From NCBI GenBank assembly GCA_028023455.1, contig JAQFVV010000017.1:2363001-2427000 (forward strand): a stretch of DNA of 64,000 bases, given 5' to 3'. This stretch comes from Epiperipatus broadwayi. Its lineage: Eukaryota; Onychophora; Udeonychophora; Euonychophora; Peripatidae. Of this stretch, positions 21,333-32,114 are shown piece by piece (the first letter of the stretch is position 1; each line of letters opens with the position of its first letter). The notes beneath the pieces were generated by a model, which searched no databases, had not been told where the DNA came from, and saw nothing but the letters and a program-made list of their open reading frames with translations. The position numbers and the translations under genes were made by a program.

Positions 21333-23403
21333 CTAGAGAGACAAAAATTATTAAGAAAAACAATATTTACAGTTGATATTCCTAATCTTCAGAAACATTC
21401 TAATGAATTTAAATTAGAATCTACAAATAGGTTTCAAGTGTTAGGAGATTTTGAACATGATACAGATTTGAATGAAATTAATATGAAAATAACTGATACA
21501 CTTTTAAAAACTGCAACAAACATAGCTAGTAGAAAAAAGCAGCAATTGACTAATAAAATTTCTACAGAGACTAGAGAATTTATGAAGAAAAGAAGGAATA
21601 TGAAGATATACAAAAATGATGTATTAAAAAGAATTGAATATTTCGAATTTTGTAAAATGGTACGGAAAAGAGTTGAAAATGATATAAGAAAGTATAACTG
21701 TGAAATAGCAAGGAAAGCTGTAGAAGAAAATAAAAGTCTCAAAAATGTTAAACAACATTTTGGTATTGGTAGGAAATTTATATCTGCAATAAGAAAAAAA
21801 GATGGAATTATTACTAAAAAGAGAGATGACATCATGAAATTGGTAGAAGATTTTTTATCAAGAATTATATAGTAATAAAGAACAAGTACCTCCTATATCT
21901 ATTACATCTTCCGAATTGCCCAGAATTTTAAATGAAGAAGTGAGACATGCAATTAAGTGTATGAAGAAAGGAAAGGCTCCAGGAAATGATGGAATTATAA
22001 TTGATATATTAAAAGAAGCAGGTGAAGAAATAGAAACAATTTTAGCAAAGTTATATACCAAATGTCTAAATGATAAAGATGTACCAGAAGATTGGAAGAA
22101 TGCAGTAATAATATTAATATTTTAAAAAGGTGATAAAGAAGATATTAGAAATTACAGACCTATCAGCCTTTTATCAGTTTTATATAAAATTTTTACCAAG
22201 ATAATTACAACTCGTCTACAGAGAACTTTGGATTTCCACCAACCAAGAGAACAAGCTGGATTTAAAAGTGGTTTTAGTACAATAAATCATATCCAGGTAT
22301 TGAGAGAAGTCATAGAAAGGACAAACAAATATGAGTTGTCATTATGTTTTGGATTTGTAGATTATGAAAAGGCATTCGATTCTATACACATTTCTTCAGT
22401 GATTAAAGCATTGGATCATCAAGGTATAGATCCAGGATATTGTCATATTTTAAAGAATATTTATAAAAATGCAACAGCAACAATTAGATTACATAATGAT
22501 ACTGGGAAAAAAAGGTGTAAGACAAGGTGACTCCATATCTCCAAAACTCTTTACAGCAGTGCTGCAAGAAGTATTTTGTGGATTAAAATGGGAAACTAAA
22601 GGATGAAAGTAAATGGAGAGTATTTAAGTCATTTAGATTTTGCAGATGATGTAGTTGTTTTTGCAAATAATGCTTCAGAGCTGTAGGAAATGTTGCAGGA
22701 GTTAGCAGATGAAAGTAGAAAAGTAGAACTAAAGATAAATGTTAAAAAGACTAAAGTAATGTTTAATCAATTTGCCCAAAATATGAAAATAAAGATTGAT
22801 TATGAAGAATTAGAAGAAGTTAACAGTTACAAATACTTTGGTCAGATTATTAATACAGATGGAAACATAATGGAGGAAATTAATCATAGAATTAAACTTG
22901 GTTGGAGGGCTTTTGGTAGAAATAACTTGATACTAAAAGGAAATATGCCTATGTGTTTGAAAAGGATGGTTTTTAACAAATGTGTTTTACCAGTTCTTAC
23001 TTATGGATCTGAGACTTGGACATTTAATAGAAGAGCAATACAGAGACTTCAGATCACTCAAAGGAGTATGGAGAGATGTATGTTGGGAGTAACAAGAAGA
23101 GATCGAAAACGCAATGTATGGGTAAGACAACAAACAGGTGTTACTGACCTTATTGAAAAAATTAAAAGATTGAAATGGAGTTGGGCTGGACATATTGCTA
23201 GAAGAGATGATAATAGATGGACAATTGAAATTTTAAACTGGATTCCAAGAGATTGTAAAAGACCCAGAAAGAGACCACATGTGAGATGGATGGATGAAGT
23301 AAGAAAATGTGCAGGGGTGTTGTGGAGAAGAGAAGCTAAAGATCGGAGAAGATGGATTAAACTTGGAGAGACCTTCATCCTGCCATGGATTGATAATGGT
23401 TGA
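21333..23403 (+). pseudogene. RTE LINE reverse transcriptase and C-terminus, disrupted
   Basis: Continuation of the endonuclease polyprotein. Recognisable RT motifs in order: GKAPGNDGI near 21973-21999, NYRPISLLSVLYKI from about 22150, GFVDYEKAFDS at 22351-22383, QGDSISPKLF near 22525-22555, and the catalytic FADD at 22639-22650. A thumb/C-terminal part follows (YKYFGQIINTDG, SETWTFNRRAIQRLQ, WSWAGHIARR, RPHVRWMDEVRK) and ends at a TGA at 23401-23403 that merges with the TGATGA tail. Breaks seen: one extra T in the run at 21851-21856, TAA at 22123-22125, one extra A in the run at 22507-22513, a one-base loss near 22602, and TAG at 22684-22686. With so few lesions the copy is fairly young. RT synthesises cDNA at the nicked target. 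Confidence 0.9.
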
Positions 23404-23408
23404 TGATG

Positions 23409-23414
<6 letters not shown>

Positions 23415-23446
<32 letters not shown>
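23415..23446. repeat. TA dinucleotide microsatellite
   Basis: Follows the LINE TGATGA tail directly. It is probably the other half of the target array at 20036-20133, though TA could also belong to the LINE tail. Confidence 0.85.
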
Positions 23447-23448
<2 letters not shown>

Positions 23449-23839
23449 CATGCAAACAAACTTCCTCATATTTGAAAGAACTTTTTAAAAACATATTACT
23501 CTGAAGATTTTCTGACTTTTATATTTCAATCCTAGATACTTAGGTTTTTTTCTATTGGTTGAACTTTAACATTGTTATAATTCAGGGATTATAGAGCATC
23601 TACAACCATCTTTATAATATTCAATTCATTATCCAGTTGATGGTTTGTATGATCAAACTGAAATGTCAGCAACTTCATAATTAAAATGATACGCAGACAT
23701 CCTGCAAAGAACCCACAAAATATATCATTTATATTTGTAACTCATGAAAATCTTCATATCAACATATATATAATCAACACTTATTGCATGGTAATTTCAA
23801 AGTTGGACAATTGTAATTTACACTTAGAGAAATTGTGTG
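23447..23839. other. AT-rich sequence with a possible R7 fragment
   Basis: Bases near 23690-23770 (ACCCACAAAATATATCATTTATATTTG) resemble, in inverse orientation, the R7 block around 57.77 and 58.57 kb. No gene is visible. Confidence 0.4.
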
Positions 23840-23851
23840 ACCTATTTTATT

Positions 23852-24156
23852 AAAACAGGCAAAACTCTTCATACAGTAGCGCCACTCAGTGTCAACCAGA
23901 GTAATCAATGAATGCTGGAAGGCTTGTGCATAAAATCCCCATCTAGTGCTTACTCATCCAATATCCCCAGACTAGTTTCTGGCTGGGGATATTGGATGAG
24001 TAGGCCCTAGATGGGGATTTTATGCAGAAGCCTTCTGGCATCCATTGATTACTCTGATTGGCATGAGTGGCACTACTGTATGGAGAGTTTTACCTGTTTT
24101 AATAACAGTTATGTGCCAGCACAAAAAATGGTGATCAAGTGATGTTTAGTGGTTTA
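23852..24156. mobile_element. R1 palindrome inserted as a unit, 12-bp target duplication
   Basis: ACCTATTTTATT flanks the composite at 23840-23851 and 24157-24168. The left part is R1 in minus orientation, beginning inside the CCTGTTTT block. The right part is R1 in plus orientation, fused near TTTCTGGCTGGGGATATTGG at about 23985. The arms are nearly identical over about 120 bp. Only the right (plus) copy has the extra terminal block TAATAACAGTTATG...GTGATGTTTAGTGG. This is the 5'-to-5' dimer with asymmetric 3' ends that the PLEs show. The fusion removed most of the hammerhead-like region. Confidence 0.85.
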
Positions 24157-24168
24157 ACCTATTTTATT

Positions 24169-25064
24169 GATCTTATTTGAATTGAATATTTAATAATTAC
24201 TGAATAATGTTTTAAAATTTTAAATTTTATAGAATATTTTTTTCATAAAATGAAGATACTTCTTACTGATTTCTATAATGATAAATTTTAAATAAATTGG
24301 AAAATTTACAAACTAAAATAATATTGCAAAAGAATAATCCAAACATTGGCAGGATATATATTTTTTCAAGACAGGCCATTGTTTCACCAGACCATACTAG
24401 ATCTAAACTCCCCTTCTATACAAAATATAATAATAGCATCTTCATACATTTTATATCAGAGTGGTCACAAATCATAGTATTTAAATAAATACTATAATAG
24501 CAATCATAAATCGCAAATGTCCAACTAAGTTTCAGATCATTTTTAATACAATAAAGATTCTTTTAATAAAGTTCTGAATTTATTTGAACTATTTTGCCAT
24601 AAGTATTGTATTATATTTGAAAACTTATCATTATTAATTGTTCACGTATGAAGTATTGTTGTGCCATGTTTTTATTTAATATAGTTGAAATTTAGCAAAA
24701 TATAGGTACAGTTGCAATTAGTAATGTTTAGGATTTATTTTACATCTATAATTACAGAGAATAATTATAGTTATGTTTTTTGTCACATATATATGTATAT
24801 ATTTCTGACTAATTAAAAAAAATATTTCTTCTAGCAAAATTATTGTAGACAATCCTCCTGACATATAAAGGAGGAAAAAGTTAAAGAGATATCTTTTTAA
24901 CTTTAAAATGTATTGCCATTAGCTGGCACTAGAGGGATATTCAATTATATTAAAAACAGTTGCAATTAGTTAACCCTAAAACATTATATATAATGTATTT
25001 AGCATTATAAATTTATATATGTATAGGTAACGAAATAAGAAGTGAAGATATTTCAAATTGATGC
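24169..25064. other. AT-rich sequence, no gene recognised
   Basis: One 63-codon plus-strand frame (24297-24488) without recognisable features. No family match seen. Confidence 0.45.
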
Positions 25065-25079
25065 ATTTAAAAAATTTAT

Positions 25080-25316
25080 CAGAAATATTACCAAAATCAC
25101 ACTTTTCTTTATTTTGCTGTAATACCCTATAAATATAATTTATCCAAACCACTTCAAATATACTTTTTATTTGTACATATATACATATACCTAAGTTTCA
25201 ACTGTCCTGCAGTCTTCTTCAGAGCCAGTTCATGACAGTCAAAACATAGGTGTATGTATATATGTACAAATAAAGAGTTTTGCTAAAAAGTGTTCGAAGT
25301 GGTTTGGATAAATTGT
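25080..25316. mobile_element. R4 palindrome with hammerhead-like core and 15-bp target duplication
   Basis: ATTTAAAAAATTTAT at 25065-25079 and ATTTAAAGAATTTAT at 25317-25331 (one difference) flank it. The minus copy is the longer one and carries the extra 3' end (GTATTACAGCAAAATAAAG on the minus strand), also seen near 38.69 and 39.55 kb. The plus copy is truncated at GGATAAATTGTATTT. On the minus strand CTGAAGA (25216-25222), a hairpin GACTG/CAGTT and GAAAC (25195-25199) form a hammerhead-like core. In the plus copy this core has been lost and only GACAGTCAAAACATAGG remains. Non-coding. Confidence 0.8.
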
Positions 25317-25617
25317 ATTTAAAGAATTTATGTCTACTATTTTTGTACTATAGTGACTAGATATTACTACTGCAAGATCCTGCATTAAAAGTCTTCATTG
25401 CATATATTATTGCATTATGTATAGTAGCCATAGTAAATTATAATGCATATAACAATTGGAGCTGCTATCTTTTCACACTTATTTATATAATATTTAATAA
25501 AGTAAAATTTTTATTACAAATATATATGTAGATAAATAGATAGATAGATGGATAGATGGATGGATGGATAAATAGTAAATAAGGAAATAGATTGAAGTAG
25601 ATAGATAGAGAAAAAGA

Positions 25618-25791
<174 letters not shown>

Positions 25792-26289
25792 AATCATAAT
25801 ATTCTTCAAGTAGCCTTCTGTTAGATAAAGGCCTTTTCAATAGACCTCAGGGAAGAATAGTGAAGAAGAATCCACCATACTAGTCAATTGATCAGTTGGT
25901 GAGAATTTAAAGACATTTTTTCTTGTTTTATTTCTAGATAAACATAACTAAATATTTTTTAGTATAATTGAATGTATGAGTAAGTTTCAATGGGCTGGTT
26001 ATCTGAAAGAAAAAAGTAAATAATTTGGAATCTGAATTAATGATTTCATTTAGCTTAGATTTCAACTCAAACAATGGGAATGGGAAGCAAATGTGGGACT
26101 GCCACAGTATGGCTTCTTCATATGTATATATGTCATAGGTTTTTGTTAAGCAAGTAAGGAAATATCATTTCAAATTTTATAAATAACTAGAAATCCATTC
26201 ATTTAATCATCAAAAATTGAACCAATTTGACAGTGTAGTGGACAATAACAATAAAAAGATTAATAATGTGTATATATGTCTTCATATTA

Positions 26290-26483
26290 TATATAGAGCT
26301 CACAAATAAGCTCTTAACAACCATTGCAGAATATCCCCAACTGCAGACTGATTTCTGCTACTGGCTTCCTCAGTGAGGTGCTAGGATTCAAGCATCTCAC
26401 TGAGGAAGCCAGTAACAGAAACAGGTCTGGGTTGAAGTTATTCTGCAAAGCTTGTTAAGAGCTTATTTGCAAGCTCTATATGT
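26290..26483. mobile_element. R5 palindrome with hammerhead-like cores
   Basis: Arms at about 26292-26378 and 26395-26482 are inverse (outer ends GAGCTCACAAATAAGCTC and GCTTATTTGCAAGCTC). On the plus strand CTGAGGA (26400-26406) is followed by a weak hairpin and GAAAC (26418-26422); the left arm carries the mirror image. A diverged single arm occurs at 58.8 kb. The layout GAAAC-ggTCTGGG is shared with R1, so the two families are probably related. No target duplication could be fixed. Confidence 0.7.
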
Positions 26484-26744
26484 AACATTTGTAATACAAG
26501 TTTGTTAAATTAGGTGTGACATATGATTTGATTTCTTTGTAATATGTATTCACAATGTGCACCAGAGAAAAAGTGACCACCACTTTTTCCAAATGACCTA
26601 CAGTGCCACCACTAATTTAATACATGTTTAATGTAATGGCATAGTTTAGTGTTCACAAATATTTTAAGGTACCAACATGTGCATATTATAAGTTACAACA
26701 TGATGTTTGAGAGTATGTTTTATGCAGTAGAAAAACTCTAACAT

Positions 26745-26855
26745 TAATGTTTTCCTGAAGGTTTGTGATAGTGGCATTTTAATTGTATTTTATACATTGG
26801 ACTATTTCTATCATCTAATATAAGCATTGAATGTTTATAAAAAATGTACCACTAA
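26745..26855 (+). repeat. R6 repeat fragment
   Basis: Shares GAAGGTTTGTGAT, TTGGACTATTTC(T/C)ATCATCTAATAT and GTATTGAATG-like blocks with 39775-39905. An inverse copy lies at 27105-27215. Non-coding, function unknown. Confidence 0.6.
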
Positions 26856-26940
26856 TCAACTTTGCTCTTAGGAAAAAATGGGGAAATTAGGAGGAACCGT
26901 ATAGATAAGTCTATGAAATGTCTACTGACTGTTCATCTTT

Positions 26941-27090
26941 GGTAGGATAGCTCAGTTGGTTAGAGCATTACCTTAGCATTCAACATTCAAGAATCTAAGG
27001 GGCCAGGTTCAATTCCCCTGCTAGTACTGTCACTGGTCAAGGCAACAACACCTGAAGTAGAGAGTAGAATAATATCTCTTAAAATATTAT
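26941..27090 (+). mobile_element. tRNA-derived SINE head
   Basis: GGTAGGATAGCTCAGTTGGTTAGAGC carries a perfect tRNA A box (TAGCTCAGTTGG). 59 bases further a B box follows, GGTTCAATTCC at 27006-27016. The T-arm stem does not close and the acceptor ends do not pair, so it is not a working tRNA. The 3' part (about 27030-27090) is unrelated sequence. It lies between inverse R6 fragments and may have split an R6 palindrome. Confidence 0.6.
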
Positions 27091-27104
27091 GCATATACTA
27101 ACCT

Positions 27105-27215
27105 GTGTGCTATTAATAATAGTGCCATGTATTTGGAATATTTAAATAAAGTTAAATTTTTATGAAGACATTCAACACTTATATTACATAGTCCAATATA
27201 TAAATACACTAACAT
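27105..27215 (-). repeat. R6 repeat fragment, inverse
   Basis: On the minus strand it reads ATTGGACTATGTAATATAAG, TGTTGAATG and AACTTTATTTAAATATTCC, aligned with the R6 copy at 39.8 kb. With 26745-26855 it forms an inverted pair about 250 bp apart. Confidence 0.6.
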
Positions 27216-27479
27216 TAAATTTTGTTTTAAATTGGGGGAAATTACTTCAGTGTATGGCAATGATGCCAGGAATTGAAAGGATGTTTTCAAATAATTTGTA
27301 AGATTTTTGTAATGGCAGGTAGGATATTGAAAATCCCCAAAGGTACAAAAATACTGTGATGTTTCATGACACAGCTAATGGTCTGGAGACTCTGTACTTT
27401 GAAATTTCTTTGGTGAATAGCTAAAGTACATTGCTACAAATGCATGCATTTATTCAAACGTGGCACTTCAGGCTTTTCA

Positions 27480-27520
27480 CGTAGAGCACATTATATATAT
27501 ATATATATATATATATAATT
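27480..27520. repeat. TA microsatellite
   Basis: Short run of about 15 TA units. Confidence 0.8.
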
Positions 27521-27574
27521 GACAATGTATATGCATATAATCCATCATATTGTATATGTAAATGAGAACAATAG

Positions 27575-27885
27575 CAAACTTTTTATACAGTAATACCACC
27601 CAGCGCAAACCTTAATAATCAATGGATGCAAGAAGGTTTGTGTATCAAATCCCTATCGTGCCTTCTCATCTAATATCTCCAGGCTAGATTCTAGCTTATC
27701 ACTTTCATTAGTGAGGAGCCTTGGATATGAGAGCATCGTAGGATCTAATGCAATCCTTCAGCAGCCACTCTTTATCTATTTAGGCTTACACTAGGTGGCA
27801 CTACTATATGGAAAATTTGTTACTGTTTTAACAGTTTGTGTAAGCTTAGGAAATTGTGATCATATGATGTTTTAGTAGTTTTATA
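27575..27885. mobile_element. R1 palindrome, diverged
   Basis: The left half is R1 minus strand (AAACTTTTTATACAGTAATACC, TATCAAATCCC, a hammerhead-like remnant near 27690-27715). The right half is R1 plus strand from the CACTAGGTGGCACTACTATA block to the terminal GTGATCATATGATGTTTTAG. Same orientation and asymmetry as the 23.9 kb copy: only the plus copy has the terminal block. No clear target duplication remains. Confidence 0.7.
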
Positions 27886-28251
27886 TGAATATATTTGTGG
27901 TTCGTACAGATTTGTTTATATAATCAAACTTATTTCTAGTGTGTTTTTTGTCCGTACCCATTTATGAATGGCTGTTTATTATTATTTAGTAAACAAAATT
28001 TAAAAGAAACATTAAAAAAAAAAAAAAAAACAACCAGAAATATATCTTTTGTATTAACTTTTTAATTTAAATTGGTTAGAGTAACTATATAATAGAATAT
28101 CTAAAAAAAAACAATTTAGAATACTATTGCAGCACTCTTAATCACTTTCAGTTATTGTTTACAAATGATAGCACAACATTGGCATAATTTATTCCAATGT
28201 TCCAAATTTATAGCAATTTTATATAATATTTAAATACATGTATATTTTAAT

Positions 28252-28690
28252 TATCCAGTTTTTACATATGGATCTGAGACTTGGACACTTAATGGAAGAA
28301 CAATACAAAGACTTTAGATTACCCAAAGAAGTATGGAGAGATGCATGTTGTGAGTAACAAAAAGAGATCGAAAACGTAATATATGGGTAAGAGAACAAAC
28401 AGATGTTAATGACATCATTGAAAAAATTAAAAGACCGAAGTGGAGTCGAGCTGGACATATTTCTAGAAGAGATGACAATAGATGGACAATTGAAATCTTA
28501 ACTGGATTTTAGGAGATTACAAAAGACCCAGAAAGAGACCACATGTGAGATGGATGGATGAGTTAAGAAACCATGCAGGGGGTGATGTGCAGAAGAGAAG
28601 CTAAAGATCAAAAAGATGAATTGAACTTGGAGAGACTTCATCCTGCAATGGATTGATAATGATTGATGATAATGATGATGATGATATTTT
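28252..28690 (+). pseudogene. 5'-truncated RTE LINE fragment (C-terminus)
   Basis: Begins within the CVLPVLTYGSETWT coding block (matching about 22990 in the full-length LINE) and continues through KIKR, RPRKRPHVRW-like and WI-rich C-terminal sequence to a TGATGATAATGATGATGATG tail. Several substitutions and indels break the frame. It ends in the RTE tail, so this is a standard 5'-truncated insertion. Confidence 0.85.
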
Positions 28691-28717
28691 ATATACCAAA
28701 CTTTATGTAATTATAGT

Positions 28718-28805
28718 GGACTTGAACTCAGACTTTCAAACTCCCCTCAGCTATTCAATCCATCTTATATAACTAATACACATGACCACATACATGTGAG
28801 AAAGA
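28718..28805 (-). mobile_element. R2 3'-end fragment
   Basis: On the minus strand, ATGTGGTCATGTGTATTAG, then the GAGTTCAAGTCC B-box-like end. Only the 3' part of R2 is present; the ribozyme region is missing. Confidence 0.7.
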
Positions 28806-30391
28806 TAAATGATATGCATGCCGTATTAATTATTTTAAATAAATGAAGTATTCGAATTTGTAGTAGTTTTATTAATTATGCATAATAAAACAGTTATTTA
28901 TCAACAAATGCTTCTGGTAGTGATAGCTTGCTATAATTTCTGACATCCCATAGGAAATAACACTGTTAACTAATACCAGATGGTGTAGTTGACATCAAAA
29001 ATACACTCTACTGATGTACATTAATTGAATTAGCTATGAGTATCCAATGTTACATGGAAACAAAAACTTTATCATTAAGCTATTTATACTTTGAGACGCA
29101 AATCTCGATTTTTTATTAAAAGTTAATTTATATACTTTTTCTGGTCATGGTTTAAATTATTAATTAAAAAAAACTTCAGTCCTGATTTTCTTTAGTAAAT
29201 TTAAAATCTTAAAACGGGAAGGGGAGCGGGGCACTAATTTGAAATTCTAAATTTTTTTTTTTTTCAAATCTCATATTTGTTCTACAGTTTCCTCTTTCTT
29301 GCATATTTCGTTCTTTATATATAAAAAATACTATTTTTATGTATGTTGTAAAATTAGTATTACTTTGAATAATTTTTATCGTAAAATGTTTAATATCTGG
29401 GTTTTTTTTTAGGTATATATCTGAAATCGGCAGTATATTTCTTCTTTTTCTTTCCAATTTTTCTGAGTTTAAAATAATACTTTGTTAACAAAAGATAGTC
29501 TTTTTTTCTTCAAAGAAAACAATTTTTTAATAATTTCATTAAATAAATGATAAATTATAAGTTGGGTAAAGGACTGTTTCCATTGTTTTCTACTGTATGT
29601 TAAACAAGTCAAGTTAAATATTAAAAGATGGAATTCATCAATCTCATATACAAAGAATATTGAAGTGAAGTTTATTAAATTTAAACTCAGTATTTAAAAT
29701 TTTAAAAATATTAATTTCTGAACCCATTAATAATGTTTTATGATTGTTGACAACGATTGCTTCATTACATCATTAAATATATGCATTTGAAAGTTAGCCT
29801 GGGGCTGACCTTCCTAAAAAGACGGTTGGATGACAATCTTTCTCTCTCTCTCTCTTTAGATTTATATGAAAATATTCCAGTGCATAACGCTAGCTGAAAA
29901 TTAATTAGAAAATATTCAAATCACTGTCCCAAACATTATGGTATTTCAGCAACGCCCTCTGTGTGTAAATATAAGTCTGAACTTATATTTAATCACAGAG
30001 GCCATTGCTAAAATTTGAATATTTTATATAGTGTATTGTTTATATTAAATTAAATATTTTTATAGATTAATTGTAATGTAAGCAAAGCAATAAGTGGAAA
30101 TCTATTTATTGTAATGATCCTGATAATTTGGGAATATGAGCATCTATGATAAGTACCAATTGTAATGATTGTATGGATGTGAAAAGTTTATGTTTAATAA
30201 TAAAAGATAACTTTCTGTCATTTCACATAGAATCCAAATAAGTCAGAGATAGGAGGTATATATAATTTAGTTTAAACAAATTATATTAATAGTTACATCT
30301 AGCTATATTCATAAAAATATTATAAATCACGGTCACCTTTCCAGAACATTAAATCATATTCTCTTATTCTTCTCTTTCACTTTCTTTGCAT
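28806..30391. other. AT-rich sequence, no gene recognised
   Basis: An 82-codon minus-strand frame at 29209-29457 is of low complexity (K, N, F rich). A CTCTCT run lies near 29840. A local inverted pair at about 29948-30010 (GCAACGCCCTCTGTG..., CACAGAGGCCATTGC) could form a hairpin but has no parallel elsewhere in the window. Confidence 0.4.
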
Positions 30392-30477
30392 ATCTTCATA
30401 TAATCATATATATATATATGTATAGCTTATAATTATCTTCATATAATCATATATATATATATGTATAGCTTATAATT
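30392..30477. repeat. 43-bp tandem duplication
   Basis: ATCTTCATATAATC...TATAGCTTATAATT is repeated twice without visible difference (starts at 30392 and 30435). Confidence 0.9.
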
Positions 30478-30489
30478 AAAGCAGAGAAG

Positions 30490-30610
30490 AAGATTAGAGC
30501 TCTGATGAAGACTGCTGGACAGTTGAAATTGTATGGAAAATAAAAAAGTTTTTAAAAAAATTTGTTTGCATTGAAGTGTATATGAAAGAAGTGTTACAAG
30601 CAATATATAT
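30490..30610 (+). mobile_element. R4-related hammerhead-like remnant
   Basis: CTGATGA (30502-30508), a hairpin GACTG/CAGTT and GAAA (30525-30528) align with the R4 copies at 25.2 and 38.5 kb. This copy keeps the canonical CUGAUGA. Downstream sequence (AAAATAAAAAAGTTTTT...GAAGTGT) resembles the R4 GCTAAAAAGTGTTC block only loosely. Confidence 0.55.
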
Positions 30611-30886
30611 ATATATAACATTAAATCATCTCTAATTAACTGAAGGGAAATTAGATCCTGTACAAATTAAGAATTTATATTAGGTTTAAACCAGAGCACT
30701 ATACCTAATACTGGGAAATCCATGAGAGAATATTTTAAACCATCAGCATTATTAAACCATACTATGATTAATTTGGTACAAATTGTTTTTCTCTTCACAA
30801 GTGAAAATTGTAATTATAAATATGCAACTTCTTTCACATTCGTTAATGAAGCTATAATTATACTTAAAATAATGTGTAATCGATCT

Positions 30887-30932
30887 GCTTAGTGCTTTCA
30901 AGATTTAATGTGGGAATCTCATACTCTTAGCT
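30887..30932 (-). other. Conserved structured RNA motif, PLE-B minus copy
   Basis: Minus-strand counterpart of 32069-32114: AGCTAAGAGTATGAGATT, then a loop and AAATCTTGAAAGC. The hairpin GAGATT/AATCTT keeps pairing through one G-U. CACTAAGC replaces CGCTAAGC. Confidence 0.5.
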
Positions 30933-31049
30933 TTGTGAATGAATACTGTTGCTATTTATTGTACACATATGCAAATGAGTTTGAATATTTAATTAGTCCA
31001 TTGTTTAGAGAGAGCAAAGCATGACTCTCTTCTATTAATGGCACTGGGA

Positions 31050-31307
31050 TCATTTGCAATGTAAAAAAACTTCAACTTTTCTTTTGGCATCACTCTTCTC
31101 TGTACAAACTATTTGGGCAGAACTAGGTTCAAATACATGGCCTGTAGCTGCTTGGTGGTCCCAAAATACAGATGTTCCTTCATTTTTATTTTTAACCCTG
31201 TTATATACATACCTGTGTTGGTAAGTTCTTGTAGTAATGTTAGCCCGAGTCTCACCGTAGTAAGATGCCTGGCAGCCTAATGAAGGGCATGCCATTTTAT
31301 AGACCAT
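31050..31307 (-). pseudogene. GIY-YIG endonuclease, PLE-B minus copy
   Basis: Contains MVYKMACPSLGCQ (the GIY-like VVY/MVY strand with C-x4-C), SYYGETRANITTRTYQHR (YIG, catalytic Arg, Gln-His), and WDHQAATGHVFE. The catalytic YYGET is intact here, whereas the plus copy has YYSDT. The frame runs out of register after KRKVE near 31070, where the plus copy continues KEAFYIV, so the C-terminus is lost by a small indel in a T run. Upstream RT sequence is absent from this copy. Confidence 0.8.
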
Positions 31308-31372
31308 ATGAGGGGCTTGATCTCTTTCTATTGTATCCTTGGAATTATTTATTAGTCAGTTAGTATTGGGAG

Positions 31373-32012
31373 GTGTTCAGAAATCACCATTTATGTAAAT
31401 ACATAGTGGATAGGAAAAACAACATAGACAAATATATAAAGGAAATGACTAACATAGGTTTTAAACCCAATATAATCAATCAGAGAATAAAAACATTTTA
31501 TAGAAAACTCAGAAATAAACAACCTAAAGACAATATGAAATACCTATCAATTCCTTTTATGCATAATGTTATCTCAAATATTGCATAAAAAAAAGCCTAA
31601 CAATTTCAAATTTAGCTTCAGAACACCTCCCAATACTAACAGACTAATAAATAATTCCAAAGATACAATAGAAAGAGATCAAGCCCCTCATGTGGTCTAT
31701 AAAATGGCATGCCCTCAATTAGGCTGCCAGGCATCTTACTACAGTGATACTCAGGCTAACCTTAATACAAGAATTTACCAACACAGGTATGTATATAACA
31801 GGGTTAAAAATAAAAATGAAGGAGCATCTGTATTCTGGGACCACCAAGCAGCTACAGGCCGTGTATTTGAATCTAGTTCTACACAAATAGTTTGTACAGA
31901 GAAAAGTGATGCCAAAAGAAAAGTTAAAGAGGCTTTTTACATTGTAAATGATCCCAGTGCCATTAATAGAAGAGAGGCATGCTTTTCTCTCTCTAAACAA
32001 TGGACTAATTAA
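31373..32012 (+). pseudogene. PLE-B RT-endonuclease connector and GIY-YIG domain, plus copy
   Basis: The first frame (31373-31588) has IDKYIKEMTNIGF...KYLSIPFMHNVI, the region that joins the RT thumb to the endonuclease in Penelope-like proteins. A slip at the A run near 31587-31594 moves the reading to the frame of 31566-32012: FRTPPNTNRLINNSKD (linker), VVYKMACPQLGCQ, SYYSDTQANLNTRIYQHR, FWDHQAATGRVFE, DPSAINRREACF. The YIG glycine and glutamate are changed (YYSDT), so the nuclease is predicted dead even without the frameshift. RT catalytic motifs are not included in this truncated copy. Confidence 0.85.
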
Positions 32013-32068
32013 ATATTCAAACTCATTTGCATATGTGTACAATAAATAACAACAGTATTCATTCACAA

Positions 32069-32114
32069 AGCTATGAGTATGAGATTCCAACATTAAATCT
32101 CGAAAGCGCTAAGC
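32069..32114 (+). other. Conserved structured RNA motif, PLE-B plus copy
   Basis: AGCTATGAGTATGAGATT, a 9-base loop, AATCTCGAAAGCGCTAAGC. The hairpin GAGATT/AATCTC has different bases from the PLE-C stem but the same pairing, and the flanking TATGANTATG and GAAAGCGCT blocks are conserved. Confidence 0.6.

Larger units (their letters stand above)
20134..23414 (+). mobile_element. Full-length inactivated RTE-type LINE retrotransposon
   Basis: About 3.28 kb, a normal RTE length. It has a 5' untranslated leader of about 325 bp, an AP-endonuclease domain, a reverse transcriptase and a C-terminal region, and ends with TGATGATGATGATG, the short-repeat 3' tail typical of RTE-clade elements. The 5' boundary at GGCTGCAGAAAGG is fixed by the second copy at window position 1-52, which starts at the same base. 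The 3' boundary agrees with fragments at 28.7, 49.1 and 62.6 kb, which end in the same TGATGA tract or its remnant. Six interruptions inactivate the coding frame. Flanking TA repeats on both sides prevent exact definition of a target duplication. Confidence 0.9.

Noticed and set aside
26941-27025. Functional tRNA gene
   Set aside because: A and B boxes present but acceptor and T stems do not pair.
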